DNA of 64,000 bases from positions 372,001 to 436,000 of the forward strand of contig CAVOGJ010000003.1 in the NCBI GenBank assembly GCA_963695405.1, in the 5' to 3' direction. The notes beneath the pieces were generated by a model. It ran no database searches and was not told where the DNA came from. It saw only the letters and a list, made by a program, of their open reading frames with translations. This DNA is from CAVOGJ01 sp963695405. GTDB lineage: Bacteria; Planctomycetota; Planctomycetia; Pirellulales; Pirellulaceae. Both the position numbers and the translations under genes were made by a program. Shown piece after piece: positions 47,185 through 55,631 of this stretch; the first letter of the stretch is position 1; the number at the start of each line of letters is the position of its first letter.

Positions 47185-49362
47185 TTACTTTCGTTCCGAG
47201 GCCATGAGGTTAGGACGTATCTTTCCCTCGGAAAGATCAAGCGTCTTTTCCATCCGAGCCGCGATGTCTTGCCGACCCGTCGCCACCATCAGGGTCCACG
47301 GGCGAGTCGGTGCGCAAAGATCGTCAAGTGTGGTCTGCAGGGCTTCGTCCTGTAGACCGTCAAGGGTGCCATCAATCAGGAGCAGACGCGGTCGGCCTAC
47401 GATTGCCCGTGCGATCATCAACCGGCGAACCTGGCTTTCGGTCAACGGGGCTCCATTCGTCTGCACACGTGTGCTCAAGCCGTCTGGTAGCCGCATGATT
47501 TCATCGAGCAGTCCGACGGCAATCAGGCTCTCACGAACATCGGACGCATTGATTTGCGGGCGATTCAAATGCACATTTTCCTCGATGGTGCCCCGAAAGA
47601 CCTCCGAGCCACGCGCGAGCGATACATGCTCGCGCAAGGAATCCGGTCGCAATTCACGAAGATCGATGCCGTCCAAGGTGACATGTCCGTCACTCGGTTG
47701 ACGGACCCCGGTGACCAAGTCAAGGAGCACGCTCTTACCACTAGCCGCCGGTCCCATCACAGCCAGGCTATCACCGGGTGACAGTTCGAAGGTAAGCCCC
47801 GAGTGCAATTTGGCTTTTCCCACGGTTTGCGACACAGACTGGAACGCCAGCGACGCCGCTGTCGCGTCCTGGAGGTGGAAAAGTTTGTCATGCCGCTCGA
47901 TGGGCAAGTCAAACAGTTTGCCTAACTTCTCGACACTCGCCAGCAAGTCATAGAAGCCCTCCAGATGCTTGCCGATCTTGGCAAACGAACCCACGATCGT
48001 CATGACGATCAATTCGGCCGCGACCAACTGCCCCAATGTCAATTCGCCCTGGATGACCAGCCAACCGCCAAGGCCCAAGAGCACGGTAGCGGCGACGGCT
48101 TGCAAGCCCAAGGCAAAGAGAATCTGTCGGATTAAGACGCGAAAATGTGCCTTGCGGGCGTCCAGATAATCGACAGCCAGTTTGTCCGCGCGATCCAAGC
48201 CGAATTGGGAACCGCCGTGCAGCTTGAAAGCCGTCGGATGCCGAGACAACTCTTCCAGCCAGGCGGCCACTTCGTACTTGCACGCCGACTCGCGGATAGC
48301 GGTTTTGACCGCCCCGCGGCCCAAGCCGAAGACAATAAAACCAATCGACACCAGCAGAAATGCGTCAAAGCCCAATAAGAACGGATGATAAAAAGCGAGT
48401 ACGGCCATGCCGATCATCGTTTGCAGGACGATCGTGATCCCGTCCAGCATCAGGGCCGCCGCCACCTTTTGCACCGTGACGACGTCAAAGAACCGATTGA
48501 CCAGTTCCGGTGCGAAGTAGGCGTCGATCGATTTCTGCTCGACACGCGGCAGGCGGTAAGCCAAATCTTCGACGACGCGGACAAAGAGTCTCCGCTGAAT
48601 AATTTCCACGATAAACGTGTTGAGAGCTCGAATTGCCGCGGCGAATCCGAGAAAGATCATTAAGATGAGCGACAAGACCAAAATCGGCTGTAGATACTTT
48701 CCAAAGGCCACCGTATTCACGAGCGCCTCGACGGCAATCGGGGAAGCCAAGGCGAGAATCCCAACCACGATCGAGAAGATAAAGACTGCCCAGAGGTCGC
48801 TCTTTTCCGCACGAATCAGTCCCAACAGTCGCTCGAGCGGCTTGATCGGTGCCTTGTGGCCCGTAACGTCGGAACGCTCGATCTGGCACGGCAGGGCGGC
48901 CTGGCCGGAAACCCACCGCAGCTCGGCCAGCTTCCCACCCCGTGCGAGCCGCTTTCGCAGCTGTCGCGGTGTGAGCCACTCTTCCTTGTTCTCGTGAAAG
49001 GTCAGGACATGTACCTTACCGCGGTGCATCCTGTCCAAGGCGATCCATTCCACCCAAGGTGCGTTGCCGTTGTCTTCGGGTGTGAAGCAGACGGCGACCG
49101 GAATCCCTTGCCGCACCAGTCGCATCACGTCGGCGAGCGCCAGATCGGTACTGCGAATGCGGAGATTCAGGCTTTCCCCAGCTTCCACCAAGCGTTGACC
49201 CCAAACGCGAAAATCATCGCCCGGGATCGTGCGCACCATCTCCGCGATCGTCCGCTGAGCAATCGGACGATCGAACGAGATTTTCGCGCTACTAGCGAAG
49301 AATTCCAGAACGCGGGCAGCGGTATTCGTCGCTTGAGACTTTTCGTAGTTTTCAAATGGCAT
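47185..49362 (-). CDS. ABC exporter-like protein with C39-like N-domain and degenerate ATPase motifs
   Basis: 725 aa: an N-terminal domain (about 30-160) resembling the peptidase C39-like domains of type I exporters but without a recognisable catalytic Cys-His pair; about six transmembrane helices (190-460); then an ABC domain. Walker A is intact (G-P-A-A-S-G-K-S, 537-544) and Walker B Asp is present (D664), but the catalytic Glu is G665, the signature LSGGQ is L-T-E-S-Q (640-644), the Q-loop position is R584 and the H-loop His is G696. It may bind ATP yet hydrolyse it poorly. It is transcribed with the HlyD adaptor (2-bp gap) and follows the HPF-like gene by 52 bp. The cargo is unknown. Confidence 0.85.
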   Translation of the reverse strand: MPFENYEKSQATNTAARVLEFFASSAKISFDRPIAQRTIAEMVRTIPGDDFRVWGQRLVEAGESLNLRIRSTDLALADVMRLVRQGIPVAVCFTPEDNGNAPWVEWIALDRMHRGKVHVLTFHENKEEWLTPRQLRKRLARGGKLAELRWVSGQAALPCQIERSDVTGHKAPIKPLERLLGLIRAEKSDLWAVFIFSIVVGILALASPIAVEALVNTVAFGKYLQPILVLSLILMIFLGFAAAIRALNTFIVEIIQRRLFVRVVEDLAYRLPRVEQKSIDAYFAPELVNRFFDVVTVQKVAAALMLDGITIVLQTMIGMAVLAFYHPFLLGFDAFLLVSIGFIVFGLGRGAVKTAIRESACKYEVAAWLEELSRHPTAFKLHGGSQFGLDRADKLAVDYLDARKAHFRVLIRQILFALGLQAVAATVLLGLGGWLVIQGELTLGQLVAAELIVMTIVGSFAKIGKHLEGFYDLLASVEKLGKLFDLPIERHDKLFHLQDATAASLAFQSVSQTVGKAKLHSGLTFELSPGDSLAVMGPAASGKSVLLDLVTGVRQPSDGHVTLDGIDLRELRPDSLREHVSLARGSEVFRGTIEENVHLNRPQINASDVRESLIAVGLLDEIMRLPDGLSTRVQTNGAPLTESQVRRLMIARAIVGRPRLLLIDGTLDGLQDEALQTTLDDLCAPTRPWTLMVATGRQDIAARMEKTLDLSEGKIRPNLMASERK

Positions 49363-49414
49363 GAGAAGTGGCTCGAAGACCCAGGGGACTCTTCCGGGAC
49401 GGCTGGACGGATGG

Positions 49415-49756
49415 CTAATCTCGATTATACGTGCGAATGCTCTCGCGCGAGAACTCCGACTGCGACTTGAGCTTGCGGGCCACCGAGTGGCCTAAGCGTC
49501 GAGCGATACGGGCAAAACCCTCACCAAATTCGGCCGCTTGCTGGGACACCTCCACCGTTCCTTGCCGTTGGAGAGTCGCCCGCGCCACACAGCGCTTGTC
49601 GATGCCTCCCCGGGGCCCATTCACATCCTCGGTCAGGACGGTGACGTGTTGAATTTGCTCACCGAATCGTGACAGGGCAAACAGAAAGCTCCGTGTCGCT
49701 GCCTGCCGCTGCTCGTCGGTTAACTGCTGACTGCGATCGACAAAACGTATTTCCAT
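49415..49756 (-). CDS. HPF/RaiA-like ribosome-associated protein
   Basis: A 113-aa protein with the S30AE-like pattern: M-E-I-R-F-V-D-R-S at the start, R-S-F-L-F-A-L-S-R-F, V-T-V-L-T-E-D-V-N-G-P-R-G-G-I-D-K-R-C, and a basic C-terminal helix (I-A-R-R-L-G-H-S-V-A-R-K-L-K). The family dimerises or protects idle ribosomes in stationary phase; N-G-P-R-G-G-I-D-K-R-C is the diagnostic stretch of this short subgroup. It is first in the minus-strand run leading into the exporter-like genes, but shared function with them is not evident. Confidence 0.75.
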   Translation of the reverse strand: MEIRFVDRSQQLTDEQRQAATRSFLFALSRFGEQIQHVTVLTEDVNGPRGGIDKRCVARATLQRQGTVEVSQQAAEFGEGFARIARRLGHSVARKLKSQSEFSRESIRTYNRD

Positions 49757-49957
49757 GGGACGCGACTCCTGTGATCAACCAGCGGAACGACGGCCCTCCG
49801 GGCGAGGGGGCCAACCGAGGCAACCGCCGGATCAGCCGCCCCCTGAGGGGGCCAGCCGCGGCGACGTCTCCTTACCATTTATACGGCACGTTCAATAGGA
49901 AGGAAAAGCAGATTTTTATGGATCGACATGTAGAAAAATACGACATATGCTTTCGGG
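49757..49957. promoter_or_regulatory. Divergent promoter region with GC-rich hairpin
   Basis: 200 bp between the divergent HPF-like and nhaR-like genes. A compact 6-bp hairpin with a 3-nt loop (GCCCCC-TGA-GGGGGC) sits at 49837-49851, and an A/T-rich stretch at 49900-49950 probably holds the nhaR-side promoter. No specific operator is recognised. Confidence 0.4.
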
Positions 49958-50857
49958 ATGGAATGGCTCAATTATCACCACTTGTTTTATTTCTGGCATG
50001 TCGCTCGAGAGGGGACTGTTTCGGCCGCCGCCAAGGTGCTGCATTTGGCCCGGCCCACGGTGACGGCACAAGTGAGAGAATTGGAAAAATCGGTCGGACA
50101 GCCGCTCTTCGAGCGGCGTGGGCGGCGACTGGAACTCACGGAATTTGGCAGGCAGGTTTTTGTCTATGCCGAAGAGATGTTTGCCATCGGCAACGAGTTG
50201 AAGGAATTCGTTCGTTCTGGTAAAGGGGCTTCCCGCAGTCGCTTTGTCGTCGGGATGCCCGATGTCGTGCCAAAGATCGTGGCTTTCGAATTGCTGAAAC
50301 CCGCGCTGCATCTGGCCGAACGACCACAAATCGTTTGTTATGAAGGCAAGCTGGACGCCCTGCTCGCGGATTTGGCCCTACACCGTTTGGATTTAGTCCT
50401 TTCCGACTCTCCCGCTCCCCCCAGTGTCGATGTCCGTGTCTACAACCACAAGTTGGGTGAGTGCGGCATCTCGCTACTGGCGGTACCACGGCTGGCGAAG
50501 AAATATCGCCCTCAGTTTCCCCATTCACTCGAGGGGGCACCCTTTCTGCTACCGACTCATCATACGGCCATGCGACGCACACTCGTCCGCTGGCTGGAGG
50601 ATCACGACGTCCATCCGTTTCTGGTGGCGGAATTCGAGGACAGCGCCTTACTTAAGGTATTCGGCCAGTCTGGCGAGGGCATTTTCCCAGTTCCCACTGC
50701 CATCGAGGAGGAGGTTCGGAAGCAGTATCGAGTGCAGCTTGTCGCCCGCTTGGAACAAGTGAAAGACACGTTTTACGCCATCTCGGCGGAGAAGCGGGTG
50801 CAACATCCGGCCGTCGTAGCCATCGTGAAACAGGCCCGCAATGAAATTTTTGATTGA
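49958..50857 (+). CDS. nhaR: LysR-type regulator of the NhaR kind
   Basis: A 299-aa LysR-family protein. The N-terminus W-L-N-Y-H-H-L-F-Y-F-W-H-V-A-R-E-G-T-V closely resembles NhaR (Y-N-H-L-Y-Y-F-W-H-V), the Na+-responsive activator of the nhaA antiporter in E. coli. A winged-helix HTH (about 5-65) is followed by the effector-binding domain. No antiporter gene lies beside it in this window; the only Na+ transporter seen is the decarboxylase at 17.9-21.5 kb. Its targets are therefore unknown. Confidence 0.88.
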   Translation: MEWLNYHHLFYFWHVAREGTVSAAAKVLHLARPTVTAQVRELEKSVGQPLFERRGRRLELTEFGRQVFVYAEEMFAIGNELKEFVRSGKGASRSRFVVGMPDVVPKIVAFELLKPALHLAERPQIVCYEGKLDALLADLALHRLDLVLSDSPAPPSVDVRVYNHKLGECGISLLAVPRLAKKYRPQFPHSLEGAPFLLPTHHTAMRRTLVRWLEDHDVHPFLVAEFEDSALLKVFGQSGEGIFPVPTAIEEEVRKQYRVQLVARLEQVKDTFYAISAEKRVQHPAVVAIVKQARNEIFD

Positions 50858-51188
50858 TCACTGGTGTTGGGCAGCGCAGCGGTGCGTTCTCGATAACGCC
50901 ATGGCCAGCAACCGCCACGACCAGCAACCCAATGAATCGAAAAGCCGATCATCGGGGCGAACGTAGCGGAAGGTGCGCTTGTGAACGTCGCGGGATGCGG
51001 TCGCTCGACTTCTGGTGACGCCAGGTCGGATCAGGTAGATTTGTTGCGGTGCGGCGCCGAAGGTGGGGCTCGTCGAGGTCGTCGACGGCCTCCGAATTGC
51101 ACCGCCTTGCGGTCGGATCGGGCCCCCATCCATCCAGTCACTTCCCGAGCGACAGCTGCCATCCGCTTGCCGATAGGAGACGATCCGC
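50858..51188. other. Intergenic region upstream of cardiolipin synthase
   Basis: 330 bp. The overlapping frames have Arg-rich, low-information translations and are not supported. I see no RNA gene or clear terminator; it probably holds the cls promoter. Confidence 0.4.
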
Positions 51189-52658
51189 TTGCTTGCCGAC
51201 GCTGTCATCAATCCAGCCAGCCTGCTCGTGTTGGCGCACGCATTGATGGTGATCGTACTTTCCTTGCGAGTGATCATGAAACGCCCCCCCACCGGGGTGG
51301 CATTGGCTTGGCTGTTGCTGATTTCCGCGATTCCCTTCCTGGGCGGACTGATCTACCTGATGATCGGGGAGCGTCGCATCGGCCGAGACCGAGCACGTGG
51401 CATCCGCAAGTTGCGGATTGACCTAAGAAGTATCTCGCAATCGGCAATTTCGGAAGGGTTACTGGGGGTGGACTGGTCGCGTCATCCCTTGGCAGCCCGC
51501 GGAATGGACCAATTGGGTAAGAAGATCGTGGGTTTGTCCACGGTTCGCGGCAGCAGCTTCCAACTGATTTCTGACACGCAGCAGGCGCTGCAAGCGATCA
51601 CTCGGGATATTGACGCGGCCCAAGCAAGCGTGCTGATGGAGTTCTATATCTGGAACGAAGGTGGACGCGCCGATGAGGTCCTCGAGGCCGTGATACGCGC
51701 CGCGCAGCGGGGCGTCAATTGTTGCCTATTGATCGACGCACTCGGAGCTCGGCCCTGGTGGAAAGGAACGCAACCGCGACGGCTGCGCGAAGCCGGAGTG
51801 CACCTGCGTCCTGCCCTGCCGGTGGGGCTGATGCGAAGCCTTGTGGGACGCACCGATTTGCGGCTGCATCGAAAGATCGTGGTCATCGACGGCGACGCGG
51901 CCTGGACCGGCAGCATGAATTTGGTCGATCCTCGCTTTTTCAAACAGAGTTCGGGCGTCGGCGAATGGGTCGATGCCATGGTTCGGCTGGAAGGCTCGGT
52001 CGTCGTGCCACTGGCGTCGGTATTGATTAGCGACTGGATCCTCGAAACGGGTGAACCGCTGTCGGAAGTCATCACGCGCGCCGGCTTACGGTCGGTCCAA
52101 CCCGCAGGCAATGCAGACATTCAAGTCGTACCTTCGGGTCCCGGGCAGTCGGAAGACGGATTGCTGCAAATGATCCTGGCGCTGATTAACGCCGCTGAGT
52201 TCGAACTGGTACTGACAACGCCCTACCTGGTTCCCGACGATTCCCTCCTGCGTGCGCTACGAGGCGCGGCGGCCCGCGGAGTGGCGGTACGTTTAATCGT
52301 TCCCGAAAAGGTCGACTCGGTGCTGACACGCTATGCCAGCCGCTCCTACTACGATGATCTACTGGAAATGGGCATAGAAATTTACCTCTACAAAGGCGGC
52401 TTGCTGCATACCAAGTCGATCTCCGTCGACGACCGGATGGCCATGTTCGGCACTGTCAATCTTGATCTGAGAAGTTTTTGGCTTAACTATGAAGTGGCAC
52501 TTTTCGTTTACGACCAGGAGTTTTCCGAAGAGCTGCGGAAGCTGCAACAGTCGTATCTAGACGACTCGTTGCGACTCGATCCCCAGACGTGGAGCGCCCG
52601 TTCATTTGGGAGTCGCTTGCTGGAAAATACGCTGCGCTTGGTCAGCCCGCTGCTATGA
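51189..52658 (+). CDS. cls: Cardiolipin synthase
   Basis: Condenses two phosphatidylglycerols to cardiolipin and glycerol at the inner membrane. The 489-aa length, two N-terminal transmembrane segments (about 10-30 and 38-58, with A-W-L-L-L-I-S-A-I-P-F-L-G-G) and two PLD motifs, H227-x-K229-x4-D234 and H407-x-K409-x4-D414, fit bacterial Cls. TTG 51189 is used as start because the first membrane segment needs it; ATG 51246 would cut it. The G-S-M-N and G-T-V-N-L-D continuations after each HxK are intact, so both half-sites look active. Confidence 0.92.
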   Translation: MLADAVINPASLLVLAHALMVIVLSLRVIMKRPPTGVALAWLLLISAIPFLGGLIYLMIGERRIGRDRARGIRKLRIDLRSISQSAISEGLLGVDWSRHPLAARGMDQLGKKIVGLSTVRGSSFQLISDTQQALQAITRDIDAAQASVLMEFYIWNEGGRADEVLEAVIRAAQRGVNCCLLIDALGARPWWKGTQPRRLREAGVHLRPALPVGLMRSLVGRTDLRLHRKIVVIDGDAAWTGSMNLVDPRFFKQSSGVGEWVDAMVRLEGSVVVPLASVLISDWILETGEPLSEVITRAGLRSVQPAGNADIQVVPSGPGQSEDGLLQMILALINAAEFELVLTTPYLVPDDSLLRALRGAAARGVAVRLIVPEKVDSVLTRYASRSYYDDLLEMGIEIYLYKGGLLHTKSISVDDRMAMFGTVNLDLRSFWLNYEVALFVYDQEFSEELRKLQQSYLDDSLRLDPQTWSARSFGSRLLENTLRLVSPLL

Positions 52659-52668
52659 CTTCCGATGG

Positions 52669-54543
52669 TTACTGGGTGAGGGCACGGGGCGTCACGCCCA
52701 ACGCCCCCGCCAGTTCAAGCAGCAGCCGTTCTGGCAGGCTCATCTCGGCACGCTCCGCTAGTACCGCCCGCACCCGTTCCGGCCGATCGGTAATGATTCC
52801 CTGCACGCCGCGACCGATCATCGTCGAAATGCTGACGGCATCGTTGACGGTCCATACGTAGACATCCTTGCCGGCCCGCTGCGCGGCGCGAATAAATCCG
52901 GGGGTCGCAAACTTCGTGTTCGTGGCGACAAAGTCCGCTTCGATATTCTGCAGCCTGCCTGCGGAAACGGACATCAGCAGCCCCACGGTCCAAGCGGGCC
53001 GCATCGACTTGAGTTTTCGTACCGCCCCCATTTTCAGCGACATGAACTCCACATCATCAACGCCGTTCCGCGATTCGATCAGGTTCACCACGCGCTGTTC
53101 CAATTGCTGATCGTGTCCGTAATACTTCAGTTCAATGATGACGCGCACTTTTCCCTGGCATGCGTCGAGTACGCTTTGCAGCGTGGGCACCCGTTCGGCG
53201 TTAAATCGCGGGTGGAAGCGGCTGCCGATATCGATGGCTTGCAAATCGTCGAGCGTGGCGCGCCAGATCTTCAAATCCTTGCCTGCGAGTCTCATAAAAT
53301 CGCTGTCGTGGAAAACAACAACCGCGCCGTCCGCCGTCTCCTGAACATCGACCTCGACGCAGTCCGCACCGTCCGCGATGGCTTGACGCACCGCGGCCAG
53401 CGTATTTTCTGGAGCGGCGAGAGAAGCCCCACGGTGGGCGATGACGGCGACATGGTCTTCCAAAGGAAGGCTCGCCACTGTCAACACACCGGTGATTGCC
53501 GCGGATAGAACGCCGATCGTCGCCACGACCAACAACCGCGGTAGCGTCAGCCGAATGGCCGCCAGTCCTGCCGGGTCCTCACCAAGGGCACCTGGGCGAG
53601 TGCCGGCAAGACCAACCCTTCCCGATTGGCGATGGAAAGCGAAGAGGACCGCCGCCAATGACGCGACGGACAGTAACTGCAGTAACGTTTGAATAGCCAA
53701 CCATAGAAGTAGGCTGACGCCAATCGCCACCGTGAGCAACGATAATGAACTGGTCATCGCAGGCACGATCGTGCGTCCCAACTCGATCAACGCCAGCGAC
53801 AGAAGAAAGGACAACAAGACGGTAATCGACCACCAGCCAAGGAGCCAACAAAGCACGGACCAACGCCGCCCCGTAGCGCGCTCGGAACTGACCGTGAGAG
53901 CAGCGGCTGGTGCGATTCCTTCAAACAAGACAAGCGGCAAGGCAAAGAACCAGCTGGTAAAGAGTCGCAGGAGCACAGCCAGCAGAAGGCACGCCAAAAG
54001 GACACCGATACCCATGGCCGCCAGGAATACCGGGGGTTGCGTTTGCAAATAGAAGTTGATGTCATGCTCGTCGAGCAGCAGCAGATAGGCCACCGCCGTC
54101 AATGCGATAAACGGCGCAGCGGTCAACACCGTCCGCCCGACGATGTGGGCGGTCACACGAAGCACGGTCGGAGCACGCACCACCACCAGCCAGATGGCGG
54201 CCACCGGCCCCAGAGGCCTGGCTGGGTCCGAGGCGAGGATGATCAATAGCGAGGCGACTTCGAGCGCGGTGACACTCAGCCAGCAAGCACCTACCAAGAC
54301 CAGACAAAGCCAACCCCAGGGACCAGTCAGCAGGAACAAGAAATCTGCATCTGTCAGGAAAGCACGTCCTGAGCAGGCCAGCAAGCCGCGAAAGAAAACG
54401 AGTACCAGCGGGAAGAGCAACAGGACCGCCAGTGTGCGGTAGAGAAGGCCAGTAAGCAGGAGTGGCTGCCAATACCGGCCAACCATGCGGGTCACCTCGC
54501 CGAGACGAGGTTTCTTTTCTTGGCTCGCGGGAACTTGCCTCAT
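52669..54543 (-). CDS. Membrane-anchored glycerophosphodiester phosphodiesterase
   Basis: 624 aa. The first 360 or so residues contain about eight hydrophobic segments, matching the membrane domain found on some GDPDs; the C-terminal 240 form a GDPD TIM barrel with I-A-H-R-G-A-S-L-A-A-P-E-N-T, D-C-V-E-V-D-V-Q, V-F-H-D-S-D and V-W-T-V-N-D. It cleaves glycerophosphodiesters from lipid turnover to glycerol 3-phosphate and an alcohol. It is convergent with cls (10-bp gap), so both face the lipid-metabolism theme. The barrel is on the exterior or cytoplasm depending on the helix count, which I cannot fix. Confidence 0.9.
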   Translation of the reverse strand: MRQVPASQEKKPRLGEVTRMVGRYWQPLLLTGLLYRTLAVLLLFPLVLVFFRGLLACSGRAFLTDADFLFLLTGPWGWLCLVLVGACWLSVTALEVASLLIILASDPARPLGPVAAIWLVVVRAPTVLRVTAHIVGRTVLTAAPFIALTAVAYLLLLDEHDINFYLQTQPPVFLAAMGIGVLLACLLLAVLLRLFTSWFFALPLVLFEGIAPAAALTVSSERATGRRWSVLCWLLGWWSITVLLSFLLSLALIELGRTIVPAMTSSLSLLTVAIGVSLLLWLAIQTLLQLLSVASLAAVLFAFHRQSGRVGLAGTRPGALGEDPAGLAAIRLTLPRLLVVATIGVLSAAITGVLTVASLPLEDHVAVIAHRGASLAAPENTLAAVRQAIADGADCVEVDVQETADGAVVVFHDSDFMRLAGKDLKIWRATLDDLQAIDIGSRFHPRFNAERVPTLQSVLDACQGKVRVIIELKYYGHDQQLEQRVVNLIESRNGVDDVEFMSLKMGAVRKLKSMRPAWTVGLLMSVSAGRLQNIEADFVATNTKFATPGFIRAAQRAGKDVYVWTVNDAVSISTMIGRGVQGIITDRPERVRAVLAERAEMSLPERLLLELAGALGVTPRALTQ

Positions 54544-54641
54544 GGCATGCTCACGGAGAGGGGCGTTTCTGATTCAGGCAAATTTACTACAATCATCTAT
54601 TCCGTCGCTTCACGCCCCACTGCACGCTTGGAGATTTGGTT

Positions 54642-55589
54642 ATGTTTGTCAGCCACGCCCGCGTCGTCGTTTTACTTTGGTTGGCTCTGGCCTGCCAGTT
54701 CTGTTGGGGCCAGGAAGCAAGCGCCACTCTCGAGAACGCATCGACTGCCGCCGGGGATGATGCGGCGAGCCAAGCGGACGACGACCTGGCGGCCATCCGA
54801 GCGGCGGTGCAAGCCTACGTCGACGCTTTTAATAAACGGGATGTTGAGCAATTGGTGGCGCTTTGGTCGCCAGAAGGAGTCTATCACAGCCGCCAGGGGG
54901 GCGAGGCTCTTACGGGTCATGACGCACTGCGGGAGGCTTTCACCGCCAATTTTGCTGAGGAAAGTGTGCCCACCGTGGCGGTGGATTCCGCATCCATCGA
55001 GTTCGTCTCGCCGAATGTGGCCGTCGAACGAGGCACAGCGACCGTAACGCACGCCGAAGAGGACTCCTATCAGACCGAATACAGTGCCGTGTATGTCAAA
55101 CGAGACGGGAAGTGGTTGATCGATCGCATCGCCGAGGATGAGATTGTCGAGCCCCCTTCGAATTACTCCCAACTTCAGGACCTGGAATGGCTGATTGGAG
55201 AATGGGAGAGCGTGGGAGAAGATGGCGGCATTGAATTCGATTGCCAATGGGCGAAAAACCAAAACTTCATCAGCCGCCGCTTCAAGGTGATGCGTGGTGA
55301 CGAGGTCCAGATGTCTGGCCTGGAGATCATTGGCTGGGACCCGCACAAGGAGGTCATCCGCAGCTGGCTCTTTGATTCCGATGGTGCGTTCGTGGAAGGA
55401 ACCTGGACCAAATTGGCTGACCACTGGTCGGTCCAGGCCGTGGCGACCCTGGCCGACGGCGGCATTGGATCGTATACCGGCATCGTTCGGCCGCTGGACG
55501 AGACAAGCTTCAGTTTCCAAAAAATCAATCAGGTGATTGACAGCCAAATCCTGCCCCACATGGACGAGGTAACCATTCAGCGCAAGTAA
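54642..55589 (+). CDS. Secreted SnoaL-like (SgcJ/EcaC family) protein
   Basis: A protein of about 315 aa with a signal peptide (V-V-V-L-L-W-L-A-L-A-C-Q-F-C-W-G, cleavage near G-Q-E-A). A SnoaL-like/NTF2-fold domain (about 45-170; A-Y-V-D-A-F-N-K-R-D-V-E-Q-L-V-A-L-W and G-x-Y-H-S-R) is followed by a beta-rich lipocalin-like domain (about 180-310; E-W-L-I-G-E-W-E-S). ATG 54642 has TTGGAG upstream; a TTG 6 bp earlier is possible. Such two-domain proteins are common in planctomycetes and their function is unknown. It is followed 42 bp later by the Gly/Pro/Arg-rich secreted protein, perhaps in the same transcript. Confidence 0.8.
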   Translation: MFVSHARVVVLLWLALACQFCWGQEASATLENASTAAGDDAASQADDDLAAIRAAVQAYVDAFNKRDVEQLVALWSPEGVYHSRQGGEALTGHDALREAFTANFAEESVPTVAVDSASIEFVSPNVAVERGTATVTHAEEDSYQTEYSAVYVKRDGKWLIDRIAEDEIVEPPSNYSQLQDLEWLIGEWESVGEDGGIEFDCQWAKNQNFISRRFKVMRGDEVQMSGLEIIGWDPHKEVIRSWLFDSDGAFVEGTWTKLADHWSVQAVATLADGGIGSYTGIVRPLDETSFSFQKINQVIDSQILPHMDEVTIQRK

Positions 55590-55631
55590 CCACCTGGCAT
55601 CTATGCCGACTATCGTCCGATCCGCACCAAA

